From contig NZ_CP114286.1 in the NCBI RefSeq assembly GCF_027111275.1, forward strand, positions 3,768,501-3,832,500: DNA of 64,000 nucleotides. The letters are read 5' to 3'. The translations under genes and the position numbers were made by a program. The stretch comes from Flavobacterium luteolum. Lineage in GTDB: Bacteria; Bacteroidota; Bacteroidia; Flavobacteriales; Flavobacteriaceae. Positions 37,744 to 46,345 of the stretch are shown one piece after another. The notes under the pieces are model-generated. The model did no database searches, was not told the DNA's origin, and worked only from the letters and a program-made list of their open reading frames with translations. Every line of letters starts with the position of its first letter. The stretch's first letter is position 1.

Positions 37744-38469
37744 TTATTTTACAGCAATTTGATACGTTGCCATTTTCCAGATTTCATCATATTTTTTTCC
37801 ATTATGTTCACCAGAAGATTTATCTGTGTGAGCATATTCTACCATATAATTTCCAGACCAGATTGGTGTAAAAGAGAACTCTCCTTTATCGTTTGTCCAT
37901 AATTCTTTTTCCCATCCGTTTGGAGCAATTACTTTAATTTTAGTTTCTTTTGCGATAGCTCCTTCATAAGAAGCAACTCCAGTGATTTTAGTGTCTTTTT
38001 TTGCAACATCTGCATTTTCTGAGAAAACAGCAATCTTGTTTGTGTTAGAAGCAATATTGTTTCCTGTGGCTTTGTTTCCAACAACAACAGTTGCGCTAGA
38101 ATTGTAATCTAATTTCATAGTGCCATAAACATCTTTTACAGTATGATGCATTACGATCGTGTAAACGCCGTCTTCGTCTGGAGTAAAGAAAGCTTGATAT
38201 TTATTATCTAAAGCTTTAGAAGTTAATTTAACCTCTTTTTTGGATGGAGAAATTACAACTAAAGAAAAATCCTTTAAATCAGAAAACCATTTATCTGCTT
38301 TTGTAATATCGTTATCAGAGAATTCTCCAAAATAAACAGAAATTTCTTGAGCTTTTCCTTTTGTTCCCGTTGCTTTAGTTTCTATCCAAAGGGCATGAGC
38401 AAAAAGCTGTGGTGCAGCAAAAAGCATTAAAAATAAAAAGCTCAGTGTTTTTAAAGTATTTGATTTCAT
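37744..38469 (-). CDS. DUF4198 domain protein (metal uptake-associated)
   Basis: A 241-residue exported protein, signal peptide 1-24. The mature protein begins AHALWIETKATGTKGKAQEI, the hallmark of DUF4198, whose members are linked to cobalt/nickel or other metal uptake and often have a His at the new N-terminus. A second Ig-like domain ends with FTPIWSGNYMVEYAHTDKSSG. It lies between two TonB-dependent receptors on the same strand and shares an upstream motif with them, so a role in iron or metal acquisition is the best guess. Confidence 0.8.
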   Translation of the reverse strand: MKSNTLKTLSFLFLMLFAAPQLFAHALWIETKATGTKGKAQEISVYFGEFSDNDITKADKWFSDLKDFSLVVISPSKKEVKLTSKALDNKYQAFFTPDEDGVYTIVMHHTVKDVYGTMKLDYNSSATVVVGNKATGNNIASNTNKIAVFSENADVAKKDTKITGVASYEGAIAKETKIKVIAPNGWEKELWTNDKGEFSFTPIWSGNYMVEYAHTDKSSGEHNGKKYDEIWKMATYQIAVK

Positions 38470-38504
38470 AAGATCAAGTTTAAATTATAGAATTATATTT
38501 TTCA

Positions 38505-38536
38505 CAAACATAAGCCTTATTTAGAATAAATAAAAA
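38505..38536 (-). promoter_or_regulatory. Promoter and Fur-box-like motif of the DUF4198 gene
   Basis: On the minus strand, -7 box TATGTTTG lies at 38505-38512, 36 bases before the ATG. Just upstream is TTATTTAGAATAAATAAAAA (plus strand, 38517-38536), identical to the copy at 40965-40984. Confidence 0.5.
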
Positions 38537-38547
38537 TAAAATATAAA

Positions 38548-38591
38548 AAAACCTCGAAATGCATTTCACATTGTATAGATTTCGAGGTTTT
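38548..38591 (-). terminator. Terminator of the second TonB-dependent receptor
   Basis: AAAACCTCGAAAT (38548-38560) pairs with ATTTCGAGGTTTT (38579-38591); it lies 22 bases past the stop codon at 38614. Confidence 0.75.
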
Positions 38592-38613
38592 AGAAAATAT
38601 TTGATTAGGAAAA

Positions 38614-40932
38614 CTAAAGTCTTACTGTTAGGTTTACTAATAAGTTTGCAGGAGCTTGAGCCATTCCATAAGAATCCCAATACTTTGTGTTTGTCAGGTT
38701 GTTGAATTTAACGCCAAGTCTCCATACTGGTCTGTCGTAAAATACAGTTGCACTGTAAATTGAATAAGAAGGAGCATAAAAACTTTCATCTTCAAATTTA
38801 TACTGTTTGTCTACATAGTTTCCTCCAAAGCCAAATCCTAAATTTTTTAGTGTGTTTTGAAATTTATACGAAACCCAAAAATTGACAATATTTTCTGGTG
38901 CGCCGCTAGCCTTGTTGCCTTCAATTGAGGCATCAGACGATTTAACGATACGATTGTCATTATAAGCATAACCAGCTGTCAAGTTTAAACCGTTTATCGG
39001 ATTGGCAATAAATTCAAAATCAATTCCTTTACTTACTTGTTTTCCGTCCTGAATATTATATCCATCAGGATTTGTTCTTGTAGCATTATCAATTGTAATG
39101 TTGTAGTAGCTAATTGTTGTGCTTAATTTTTTATTAAATCCTTCTACTTTCACACCACCTTCATATTGATTGGCATAAATTGGCTTTAAGATTAATATTG
39201 ATCCGTCTGGCTGATTTACAGGTCCAGCATTTTGAAAACCATTCATATAATTTCCAAATAAAGAAACCTGTTCTTTAACCAGTTCATAAACTAAACCTAA
39301 TTTTGGAGACAAAGCAGTTTGGTTGTATCCATCTGTATCTTCCAATTTTTTCTGAACAAAGTTGTCTAGACGAAGGCTTAACATTGCCGATAAGCGATCT
39401 GTAAAACTAACGACATCTGAAGCATAAACACTAAAAGTCTGCTCATTTGGAACACCAAATTGCATTTCTTTCAATTTCGGATCTACATCGCTTTTTCGAA
39501 TTGGTTCGAAAGCTGTCGTTACATCAATTACATCTAAAACTTGCGTTGTGGCATATTTAAATGTGCCTTTTGTAAATCTGTAATTAACGCCCGCTAAAAG
39601 TTTATGTTTTATGCTTCCTGTAGAAAATGCACCATTAATATTTTCTTGAAAATTGGTGAAATTATTATGAATTGGCCCAAAACGCGATACCATTCTTTGA
39701 ACTTCTGTTGGCGATTTCCATGAAGTATAGTATTGGTAACTATGATCTACGCGTTCGTCTACCAATGAGAATAGTGTTGTAGATTTCCAGTTGTCAGAAA
39801 TTTTATATTCTGCTTGAGCAAATATTTTAGGAGAAGTTGTTTTAGCATCAAGATCATCTGCAAATAAACTCGTTCTGTAATCTACTTTTAAATCTGTTGG
39901 GTTGGTAAGTCCTGCAGCATAAGAACGTCCGTAAGTAGGGCGTGTGTTATTGGTGTTGAAAATCTCTGTGTCTAAACTCAGCGTTAATCTGTTGGTCGCT
40001 TTATAAATAATGCTTGGTGCAAATAAGACAGTTTTATTAAAACCATAATTTAAGAAGCTGTTTTCTGTATTGGCCGAAGCGTTCATTCTAAACAAAACTT
40101 TTTTATTCTGAGTCAAAGGCATATTAAAATCTACCGCAACGCGCTGCAGTCCAAAGCTTCCTCCAGTATAAGATATCTCTGTTTTGCTAGTTTCAAAAGG
40201 CTTTTTGGTAACTAGGTTGACAACTCCTCCAAATGAAGAAACAGAAGAACCAAACAAAGTTCCAGAAGGACCTTTTAGCACCTCAATTCGCTCGGCATTA
40301 TCAATTGAGATTGAGCTTCGTCCAGAAAGAGTTTCCATTCCGTTTCGTGCGTTTACACCTGTACTGAATCCTCTAAAACTAATTTCAAGTCCACCAGACG
40401 GATATATTTTTGATATCGCACCAGTAGCATTTTGCACTGCGCTTCTTATGTCTACCGCAATTTGCTCTTGTAATAGTTCTTTGTGAATAACATTGTAAAC
40501 CTGTGGATTTTCAAGATTCTTTAACGGCATTCTAGCAACATAATCGGTCTTTTTTGATAAATTGCTTTTCTTGCCATTTACGACCACTTCATTCAATTCT
40601 TTATTAGAAACCTTTAATTGTAAATTAGTGGTAATGGTTTCATATTCAGTGACAATTATTTCTCTTTCAAGCGTTTCATAGCCCGATAGAGATACTTGTA
40701 TAATGTAAGTGCTGGGTTTTACTCTGTTAAATTCAAAACCGCCGTCGTCATTAGAAACGGTGCCGTATTTCGTATTTTTAAGAATAATATTGACACCGGC
40801 AGCGGCATCGCCATCAGATGTTGTGATTGTTCCTTTAATTTTTCCGTGGTTTTGTGCAAAGGCAGATAAAAACGAAAATAGTAGACTGACTGAAAATAGA
40901 AAACGCGTAGTTTTCAAATGGAGGTAATTCAT
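38614..40932 (-). CDS. TonB-dependent receptor with carboxypeptidase-regulatory-like N-terminus
   Basis: A 772-residue outer membrane receptor. Signal peptide 1-26 (LSAFAQ). Residues about 30-115 form the carboxypeptidase-regulatory-like domain (GKIKGTITTSDGDAAAGVNI, then GYETLEREIIV). The plug follows with LNEVVVNG, then EISFRGFSTGVNARNGM and RIEVLKGPSGTLFGSSVSSF, and the barrel ends LLVNLTVRL. This layout is usual for iron-type receptors in Bacteroidota. It has its own -7 box and the same operator-like motif as the DUF4198 gene. Confidence 0.92.
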   Translation of the reverse strand: MNYLHLKTTRFLFSVSLLFSFLSAFAQNHGKIKGTITTSDGDAAAGVNIILKNTKYGTVSNDDGGFEFNRVKPSTYIIQVSLSGYETLEREIIVTEYETITTNLQLKVSNKELNEVVVNGKKSNLSKKTDYVARMPLKNLENPQVYNVIHKELLQEQIAVDIRSAVQNATGAISKIYPSGGLEISFRGFSTGVNARNGMETLSGRSSISIDNAERIEVLKGPSGTLFGSSVSSFGGVVNLVTKKPFETSKTEISYTGGSFGLQRVAVDFNMPLTQNKKVLFRMNASANTENSFLNYGFNKTVLFAPSIIYKATNRLTLSLDTEIFNTNNTRPTYGRSYAAGLTNPTDLKVDYRTSLFADDLDAKTTSPKIFAQAEYKISDNWKSTTLFSLVDERVDHSYQYYTSWKSPTEVQRMVSRFGPIHNNFTNFQENINGAFSTGSIKHKLLAGVNYRFTKGTFKYATTQVLDVIDVTTAFEPIRKSDVDPKLKEMQFGVPNEQTFSVYASDVVSFTDRLSAMLSLRLDNFVQKKLEDTDGYNQTALSPKLGLVYELVKEQVSLFGNYMNGFQNAGPVNQPDGSILILKPIYANQYEGGVKVEGFNKKLSTTISYYNITIDNATRTNPDGYNIQDGKQVSKGIDFEFIANPINGLNLTAGYAYNDNRIVKSSDASIEGNKASGAPENIVNFWVSYKFQNTLKNLGFGFGGNYVDKQYKFEDESFYAPSYSIYSATVFYDRPVWRLGVKFNNLTNTKYWDSYGMAQAPANLLVNLTVRL

Positions 40933-40964
40933 TATTATTTTAAATTGGTTTATAATTATTAATT

Positions 40965-40997
40965 TTATTTAGAATAAATAAAAACAATGCAAATGTA
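40965..40997 (-). promoter_or_regulatory. Promoter and Fur-box-like motif of the second receptor
   Basis: On the minus strand, -7 box TACATTTG lies at 40990-40997. Downstream of it, before the ATG, is TTATTTAGAATAAATAAAAA (plus strand, 40965-40984), identical to 38517-38536. Confidence 0.5.
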
Positions 40998-41124
40998 AAA
41001 ATTAAAATAGTTTTAACAATTTTATTTTTTTCTCATTTAGTGTCGAAATTGTTAAATGTTGATTTTATAGTGATTAATCAAAATTCTTATTAGAACTTGT
41101 AGTGAGATAAACTTTAAAAAGGCT

Positions 41125-41132
41125 TAATTTTG
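41125..41132 (+). promoter_or_regulatory. Putative -7 box of the MFS gene (TAATTTTG)
   Basis: It matches TAnnTTTG and lies 19 bases before the ATG at 41152. A TTG at 41097-41099 is 25 bases upstream, longer than usual. Confidence 0.45.
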
Positions 41133-41151
41133 CAGTCTGAAAAACGATTTC

Positions 41152-42312
41152 ATGATTTTACCATTCTTTAAAAAGATTCAAAATACGCCTCGAGGATATC
41201 GTATTGCCAATACAGTTTTTTTCTTTCTTTCTGGTTTTGGTTATTCTTCTTGGGTTTCGAGAATCCCACATATACAAGCCCAATTAAAATTATCTGAAGC
41301 CGAATTTGGAGCCGTTTTATTTGCTTTTCCAATCGGTTTAATGTTGACAATGCCTTTTACAGGAAAACTGTTAAACAAATACAGCAGCCGTTATATCATG
41401 TTACTGGGAGCGGTTATGTTCAATGTTGCTTTGTCACTGCCAGGTTTAGCGGCATTTGTTTGGCAGTTGGTTATTATACTTTTGTTCTTTGGAGCTTCTC
41501 GTAATATTTTTAATTTATCTATAAATGCACAATCTCTTGAAGTGCAGAAATTATATCCAAAATCGATTATTACGCGTTTTCATGCAGTTTGGAGTATTGC
41601 CGTTTTTTCGGGAGCGGGATTAGGCTATGTAATGGTAACACAGAAAATTGCGCCATCGCATCACTTATTGGGAGTAAGTATTTTTATGCTGGCACTAACG
41701 GCTTGTTTTTATCCGATGAGTATTCACAACGAACCTGTTCCAGTTAAAAAGAAGTTCTTCTCAATGCCAGAAAAAAATCTGGTAAAATTTTCGCTGATTT
41801 GTTTTGTTTCTATGGCTTGTGAAAACACAATGTACGATTGGAGCGGAATTTATTTCGAAAATATACTAAAAGCTTCTCCAAAATTAACCAGCGCCGCATT
41901 TGTATTTTTTGCTTCGGCTGTAACTTTAGGACGTATTTTTGGCGATTATGGCGTAACTAAATTTGGAACTAAAAAAATCCTGCTTTATAGCGGAATCTTA
42001 ATAACGGCTGGTTTCGGTCTTTGCTTTGTCTTGCCGTATGCATATCCAACAATTTTTGGCTATGTTTTAATCGGATTTGGAGTTTCTTGCGTGGTTCCTT
42101 TAGTGTTTAGCATTGCCGGAAGATCTTCAAAATTAAGCAGCGGTTCTGCCTTAACTTCCATATCAACAATTGGTTACCTCGGATTTTTATTAGTTCCGCC
42201 AATGGTTGGTTTTATTTCTGAATATCTAAGCATGAAATGGGCATTTCTGATTATGGCGCTTCTAGGTATTCTGATGATTTTTATGGTGAATAAGATCGGG
42301 GAGAATGAATAA
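41152..42312 (+). CDS. MFS transporter (YbjJ-like)
   Basis: A 386-residue major facilitator with about 12 hydrophobic segments. The first TM has GFGYSSWVSRIPHIQAQL, typical of the YbjJ-like subgroup, and the loop 2-3 region has GKLLNKYSSRYIMLLG. The second half repeats the pattern (GRIFGDYGVTKFGTKKILLY). The substrate is unknown. It is divergent from the second TonB receptor but does not share its operator-like motif position, so there is no evidence that it belongs to the uptake cluster. Confidence 0.85.
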   Translation: MILPFFKKIQNTPRGYRIANTVFFFLSGFGYSSWVSRIPHIQAQLKLSEAEFGAVLFAFPIGLMLTMPFTGKLLNKYSSRYIMLLGAVMFNVALSLPGLAAFVWQLVIILLFFGASRNIFNLSINAQSLEVQKLYPKSIITRFHAVWSIAVFSGAGLGYVMVTQKIAPSHHLLGVSIFMLALTACFYPMSIHNEPVPVKKKFFSMPEKNLVKFSLICFVSMACENTMYDWSGIYFENILKASPKLTSAAFVFFASAVTLGRIFGDYGVTKFGTKKILLYSGILITAGFGLCFVLPYAYPTIFGYVLIGFGVSCVVPLVFSIAGRSSKLSSGSALTSISTIGYLGFLLVPPMVGFISEYLSMKWAFLIMALLGILMIFMVNKIGENE

Positions 42313-42317
42313 TTTTT

Positions 42318-42342
42318 AGGTACTAAGGTTTTGAGGTTTTAC
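42318..42342. repeat. Short copy of the 'AGGTACTAAGGTT' dispersed repeat
   Basis: AGGTACTAAGGTTTTGAGGT is the reverse complement of the type at 2808-2858, with changes. Confidence 0.5.
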
Positions 42343-42366
42343 ATTTAGTTCTTTTTTCTTTGAAAA

Positions 42367-42735
42367 TTATGGGTATATATATCGCACAATTTCTAGCTTC
42401 TTGTCATCATAAAAATAACCATCATTAGCGAATTCATTCACTAAATTAATGTTATAGTTTTCATTGATATGATTAAGGATTTGCAAGAAAGAAATTAAAG
42501 TCTTTCTAGTATACCTGCAATTAATGTAAAATAGCTCTTTTTCGACTTGATTTTCTATGTAATAAAACCTAAAATCGAAAGTGGTGTTCATTGATTGTTC
42601 TATTCGATTATATTTAAAAATAAAAGAAGTAATGCCACTTTGAATTAAATCGATTAAAAAAGCTCGGGTTTCATTGTATTTACTATAACCATTCCATAGT
42701 TCACTCCCAATGGTATTTAATTTTATGTCTGACAT
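42367..42735 (-). CDS. Hypothetical protein
   Basis: A 122-residue soluble protein with no signal peptide or TM. No family recognised. It is rich in Asn, Tyr and Ile, with FDFRFYYIENQVEKELFYIN in the middle. Its start lies inside the 3' end of the DUF3592-like gene (35-base overlap), which supports it as a coupled, real gene. Confidence 0.55.
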   Translation of the reverse strand: MSDIKLNTIGSELWNGYSKYNETRAFLIDLIQSGITSFIFKYNRIEQSMNTTFDFRFYYIENQVEKELFYINCRYTRKTLISFLQILNHINENYNINLVNEFANDGYFYDDKKLEIVRYIYP

Positions 42736-43057
42736 CAGAAGGTTTTTTGGGATTAATGTATAATACTATTTTGCGATCGAAATTATAAGTTGCAAACCTT
42801 ATTGGAATCTGCCCCTGGTATGTATGCTTCTCATTATTAAAAGTATATTCTATAATTGGCGTATAATACGTTTCTGATACTTCTGGATTGCTTGAACTTC
42901 CTGTAGCATCTCGCCATCTTATCCTTTCTTCGAAGCGAATTATTTTGCTTTCAAGAGGTATAAAAGATTTTGGAATAAACGAATACTTTAAATATAGGAC
43001 ACTATTCACTAGAATAAGAAGCCCCAAAAAAGAAAAAACAAGTACAATAAACCACAT
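42701..43057 (-). CDS. DUF3592-like membrane protein
   Basis: A 118-residue protein with one N-terminal TM (about residues 2-23) and an exposed domain: TPIIEYTFNNEKHTYQGQIP and KIVLYINPKKPSD are typical of DUF3592 proteins. The function is unknown. It overlaps the next gene downstream and starts 13 bases after the DUF6265 gene, so the three form one minus-strand unit. Confidence 0.65.
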   Translation of the reverse strand: MWFIVLVFSFLGLLILVNSVLYLKYSFIPKSFIPLESKIIRFEERIRWRDATGSSSNPEVSETYYTPIIEYTFNNEKHTYQGQIPIRFATYNFDRKIVLYINPKKPSDVRHKIKYHWE

Positions 43058-43069
43058 TCAAAAAAGCAA

Positions 43070-43546
43070 TTATTTCTTTGTCATCACAAACTTTTCAGAA
43101 CTCGGTTTTCCGTTCAGATTCCCAGAAATCTCTGCTGTCAAAGTATTGTTTGCACTTTTTGTATAAGTGATTTTTTGAGGGTAATCGTGTTTCGGATTTT
43201 CAAAAATCAATTGTTTATCTGATTCAGAAGTAGAAGGGAAGAAAACCGGTTTGTCATCATTTTGTCCTTTTACAGTTGCTTTGTAAGTTAGTGTTTCGCC
43301 TAGTTGAGCCAAAACAATAGTTTCAAAATGCAAAGTGTCTTTTCCTTTAATAAAATAAGAAGAAGCGCTAAAAGTACTGTCGTTTAGTTTTTGCCAATTT
43401 TCAGATAAAACTCCATCTTGAGTTTTATTTTCCCAATTCCCGATTAACCAGTCGGCTTTTTTGATTTTATCTTTTTCAACCGTTTCTTTTTTCTGGCAGG
43501 AAACTGCGGCTAGTACAAGAGCTAAAAGAGTAATTTTCTGAAACAT
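43070..43546 (-). CDS. DUF6265 family lipoprotein
   Basis: A 158-residue lipoprotein with lipobox AVSC (Cys17). The mature domain has ADWLIGNWENKTQDGVLSEN near the start and IFENPKHDYPQKITYTKSAN near the end, a calycin-like pattern shared by DUF6265 members. Its function is unknown. It is the first gene of a three-gene minus-strand unit. Confidence 0.8.
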   Translation of the reverse strand: MFQKITLLALVLAAVSCQKKETVEKDKIKKADWLIGNWENKTQDGVLSENWQKLNDSTFSASSYFIKGKDTLHFETIVLAQLGETLTYKATVKGQNDDKPVFFPSTSESDKQLIFENPKHDYPQKITYTKSANNTLTAEISGNLNGKPSSEKFVMTKK

Positions 43547-43589
43547 ATTTATGAGATTTTTGGTTTGGTAATATGCTACTAAAGTATGA

Positions 43590-43904
43590 ATTTTTTTTTA
43601 GCCACGAATTCACGAATTTTTCTTGATAAACGGAATGGAAAGTTTTCTGTGAATTTTTCGAATTATTATTGAAGAGTAAAATTATTTTTGGCCACAGATT
43701 AAAATGATTAAAATGATTTTGTCTCACGCAGATTTAGCAGATTCAGCAGATTTAATTTTGTACTCTGCATTATAAAAATCTGTCAAATCTGCTAAATCTG
43801 CGAGAAAAATTTTGTGGAAATTCGTGTAATTACTACGTCTGTCCCTTCGGTCGAGTCGTGGCAGAAAAAATCTGTGTGAATCCTTTTAATCTGTGGCAAA
43901 AAAA
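43590..43904. repeat. Nested inverted repeats between topB and the DUF6265 gene
   Basis: No gene is present. TCTCACGCAGATTTAGCAGA (43722 onward) pairs with AAATCTGCTAAATCTGCGAG (43785 onward). Outside this, GGCCACAGATTAAAATGATT (43690 onward) pairs with AATCCTTTTAATCTGTGGC (43880 onward). Outermost, GCCACGAATTCACGAATTT (43601) pairs loosely with AATTCGTG. These are three concentric pairs of repeat arms. Confidence 0.7.
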
Positions 43905-46214
43905 TCAAACGCTAGCGCTCAAAATAGAATAAACCAATTCCTTAGTTGGTTTTTGATCTTTTAGTTTTTCACGAACTTCATCAAAAGTCACTTTAAAATC
44001 ACAGCCTGATTTGTATTCAGCGCAGCCATAAGCTGTTTTGCCTTTTAGGATCGTTCCTTTTTTGCATTTCGGACACATCAAAGCATCTGAACTTTCTTTT
44101 GTTTCGGCTTTTTTATCCGTTTTCTTTGGCTCTAATTTCAGTTTGTAATTCTCTTCAAAACGAATTAAACCCTCAATAGCTCCAGAATCGGTTTTAAAGC
44201 CTTTTATATTTACTGTAGAACCTTTCTGAACCAATCTTAAATACTGACTTTCCGTAATTTTTTTATCGTGAAAAACAAAAGGCAACACAAAATCACAGCC
44301 CGATTTGTATTCGCTGCAACCAAAAGCCGATTTTCCTTTTAGTATATTTCCTTTTTGACATTTCGGACATGTTTCTGCCGAAATTCCGGCCGCTTTCTTT
44401 TTCTCTTTTTCTGCTTTTACAACAGGTTTCTGAATCGTTGCAGCATGTGAAATATTGGCATGTTTGGTTTCGCTTCGAACTTCATAAACCAAAGCTTCCA
44501 CCATATGCTTCATGTTTCTGATAAACGCAGCAGCGGTGAAAGTTCCTTTTTCAATATCTTTCAGTTGTTTTTCCCAAGTTCCAGTAAGTTCTGCCGATTT
44601 TACCAATTCGTTCTGAATCGTATCGATCAATTGAATTCCCGTTAAAGTTGGTAAAACCTGTTTTTTATTTCGAACAATATACTGACGTTTGAAAAGCGTT
44701 TCAATAATATTCGCTCTAGTTGACGGACGTCCGATTCCGTTTTCTTTCATCAATTCACGTAAATCTTCGTCGTCAACCTGTTTTCCTGCGGTTTCCATGG
44801 CGCGAAGTAAAGTCGCTTCGGTAAACTGATTAGGCGGTTTGGTTTCTTTTTGAAGAAAAGATGGTTCATGCGGCCCTTTTTCGCCCACAGTAAAGCTCGG
44901 CAATAAATCGGGTTCTTTTTCTTTCGCATTCGGATCTTCAAAAACAACACGAAAACCTTTTTTTAGGATTTCTTTTCCAGTTGCTTTAAAAGTCACATCG
45001 GCAGCTTTTCCGATTACGGTTGTATTGGCAACGAGACAATCATCGTAAAAAACGGCAATAAAACGTCTTGTAATAATATCGTAAACCTGCTGTTGATTGA
45101 ACGGCAGATTGTTTTGAACTCCCGTTGGAATAATCGCATGGTGATCGGTTACTTTTTTATCGTTGAAAACCTTTGGCGATTTTTTGATTTTTTTCTCCAA
45201 AACAGGCTGGGTCAACGCTGCATAATTCGTCAATTTCTGCAAAATCCCAGACACTTTCGGATAAATGTCATTCGGTAAAAAAGTCGTATCTACTCTGGGA
45301 TATGTAATTACTTTCTGTTCGTATAAAGTCTGTGCAATTTTCAACGTTTCCTCTGCCGAAAATCCAAATTTCTGGTTGCAATAAACCTGTAAACCAGTTA
45401 AATCAAAAAGCTTTGGCGCATATTCGTTTCCGTTCTTTTTATCTACAGAAACAATTTCGAAATCACTTTCTTTAACTTTCGCTGCTATAATTTGTCCATC
45501 TTCTTGGTTTAGAAAACGGCCTTCTTCATAACTAAAAAGTGTTTCTCTATATAAAGTCTGCAATTCCCAATAAGGCTGAGGTTTAAAGTTTTCGATTTCT
45601 CTAAAACGATCCACAACCATTGCCAGCGTTGGCGTCTGTACGCGCCCAATAGATAAAACCTGTTTGTAACCACCATGTTTTACGGTATACAAACGTGTGG
45701 CATTCATTCCTAATAACCAATCGCCAATAGCTCTAGAAAACCCGGCGTAGTATAAATTATCGTAATTGGCTGATGGTTTTAAGTTTTCAAAACCTTCTTT
45801 GATTGCTTCTGTTGTAAGTGACGAAATCCATAAACGCTGAATTTCGCCTTTATAATGCGCTTCATTCATTACCCAGCGCTGAATCAGTTCTCCTTCTTGT
45901 CCAGCATCCCCGCAGTTGATAACCACTTCGGCTTTCTCAAAAAGGCTTTTAATAATTTTAAACTGTTTCTGAATTCCCGAATTCTGAACGACTTTGGTTT
46001 CAAATTTTTCAGGAAGCATAGGTAGATTATTCAAATCCCAACTTTTCCAATGCGGTTTATAATCGTTGGGTTCTTTTAAGGTGCATAAATGCCCGAAAGT
46101 ATAAGTCACAGCGTAGCCATTGCCTTCATAATATCCGTCATGTTTGGTATTAGCGCCCAAAACAGATGCGATTTCACGTGCTACACTTGGTTTCTCAGCA
46201 ATACAGACCTTCAT
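43905..46214 (-). CDS. topB: DNA topoisomerase III (type IA)
   Basis: A 769-residue type IA topoisomerase that relaxes and decatenates DNA. TOPRIM is marked by MKVCIAEKPSVAREIA and CGDAGQEGELIQRW. The catalytic Tyr is residue 305 in VITYPRVDTTFLP. The core ends with ENGIGRPSTRANIIETL. Two related C-terminal segments, each with CPKC-KG-ILKGK and a second GC-EYKSGCDF, look like treble-clef zinc or Topo-C-type repeats. It is probably transcribed alone. Confidence 0.95.
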   Translation of the reverse strand: MKVCIAEKPSVAREIASVLGANTKHDGYYEGNGYAVTYTFGHLCTLKEPNDYKPHWKSWDLNNLPMLPEKFETKVVQNSGIQKQFKIIKSLFEKAEVVINCGDAGQEGELIQRWVMNEAHYKGEIQRLWISSLTTEAIKEGFENLKPSANYDNLYYAGFSRAIGDWLLGMNATRLYTVKHGGYKQVLSIGRVQTPTLAMVVDRFREIENFKPQPYWELQTLYRETLFSYEEGRFLNQEDGQIIAAKVKESDFEIVSVDKKNGNEYAPKLFDLTGLQVYCNQKFGFSAEETLKIAQTLYEQKVITYPRVDTTFLPNDIYPKVSGILQKLTNYAALTQPVLEKKIKKSPKVFNDKKVTDHHAIIPTGVQNNLPFNQQQVYDIITRRFIAVFYDDCLVANTTVIGKAADVTFKATGKEILKKGFRVVFEDPNAKEKEPDLLPSFTVGEKGPHEPSFLQKETKPPNQFTEATLLRAMETAGKQVDDEDLRELMKENGIGRPSTRANIIETLFKRQYIVRNKKQVLPTLTGIQLIDTIQNELVKSAELTGTWEKQLKDIEKGTFTAAAFIRNMKHMVEALVYEVRSETKHANISHAATIQKPVVKAEKEKKKAAGISAETCPKCQKGNILKGKSAFGCSEYKSGCDFVLPFVFHDKKITESQYLRLVQKGSTVNIKGFKTDSGAIEGLIRFEENYKLKLEPKKTDKKAETKESSDALMCPKCKKGTILKGKTAYGCAEYKSGCDFKVTFDEVREKLKDQKPTKELVYSILSASV

Positions 46215-46345
46215 TTTTTCCTTTTCTTATTGAAGAGCGAAAGTAACGATTTTATGGGAAAGGGGCAAAGTTTATAAGGAGCAAAGGCTTTAGCTTGGCT
46301 TTAACAAGTTTTTTATTTTTATGATTCGCTATAAATAGTAAATGA
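46215..46345. other. Spacer, nothing recognised
   Basis: This is an AT-rich promoter region for topB; no clear -7 box or repeat was found. Confidence 0.3.

Noticed and set aside
43590..43904. CRISPR-like array
   Set aside because: The repeats are inverted and of different types, with no regular spacers and no cas genes.
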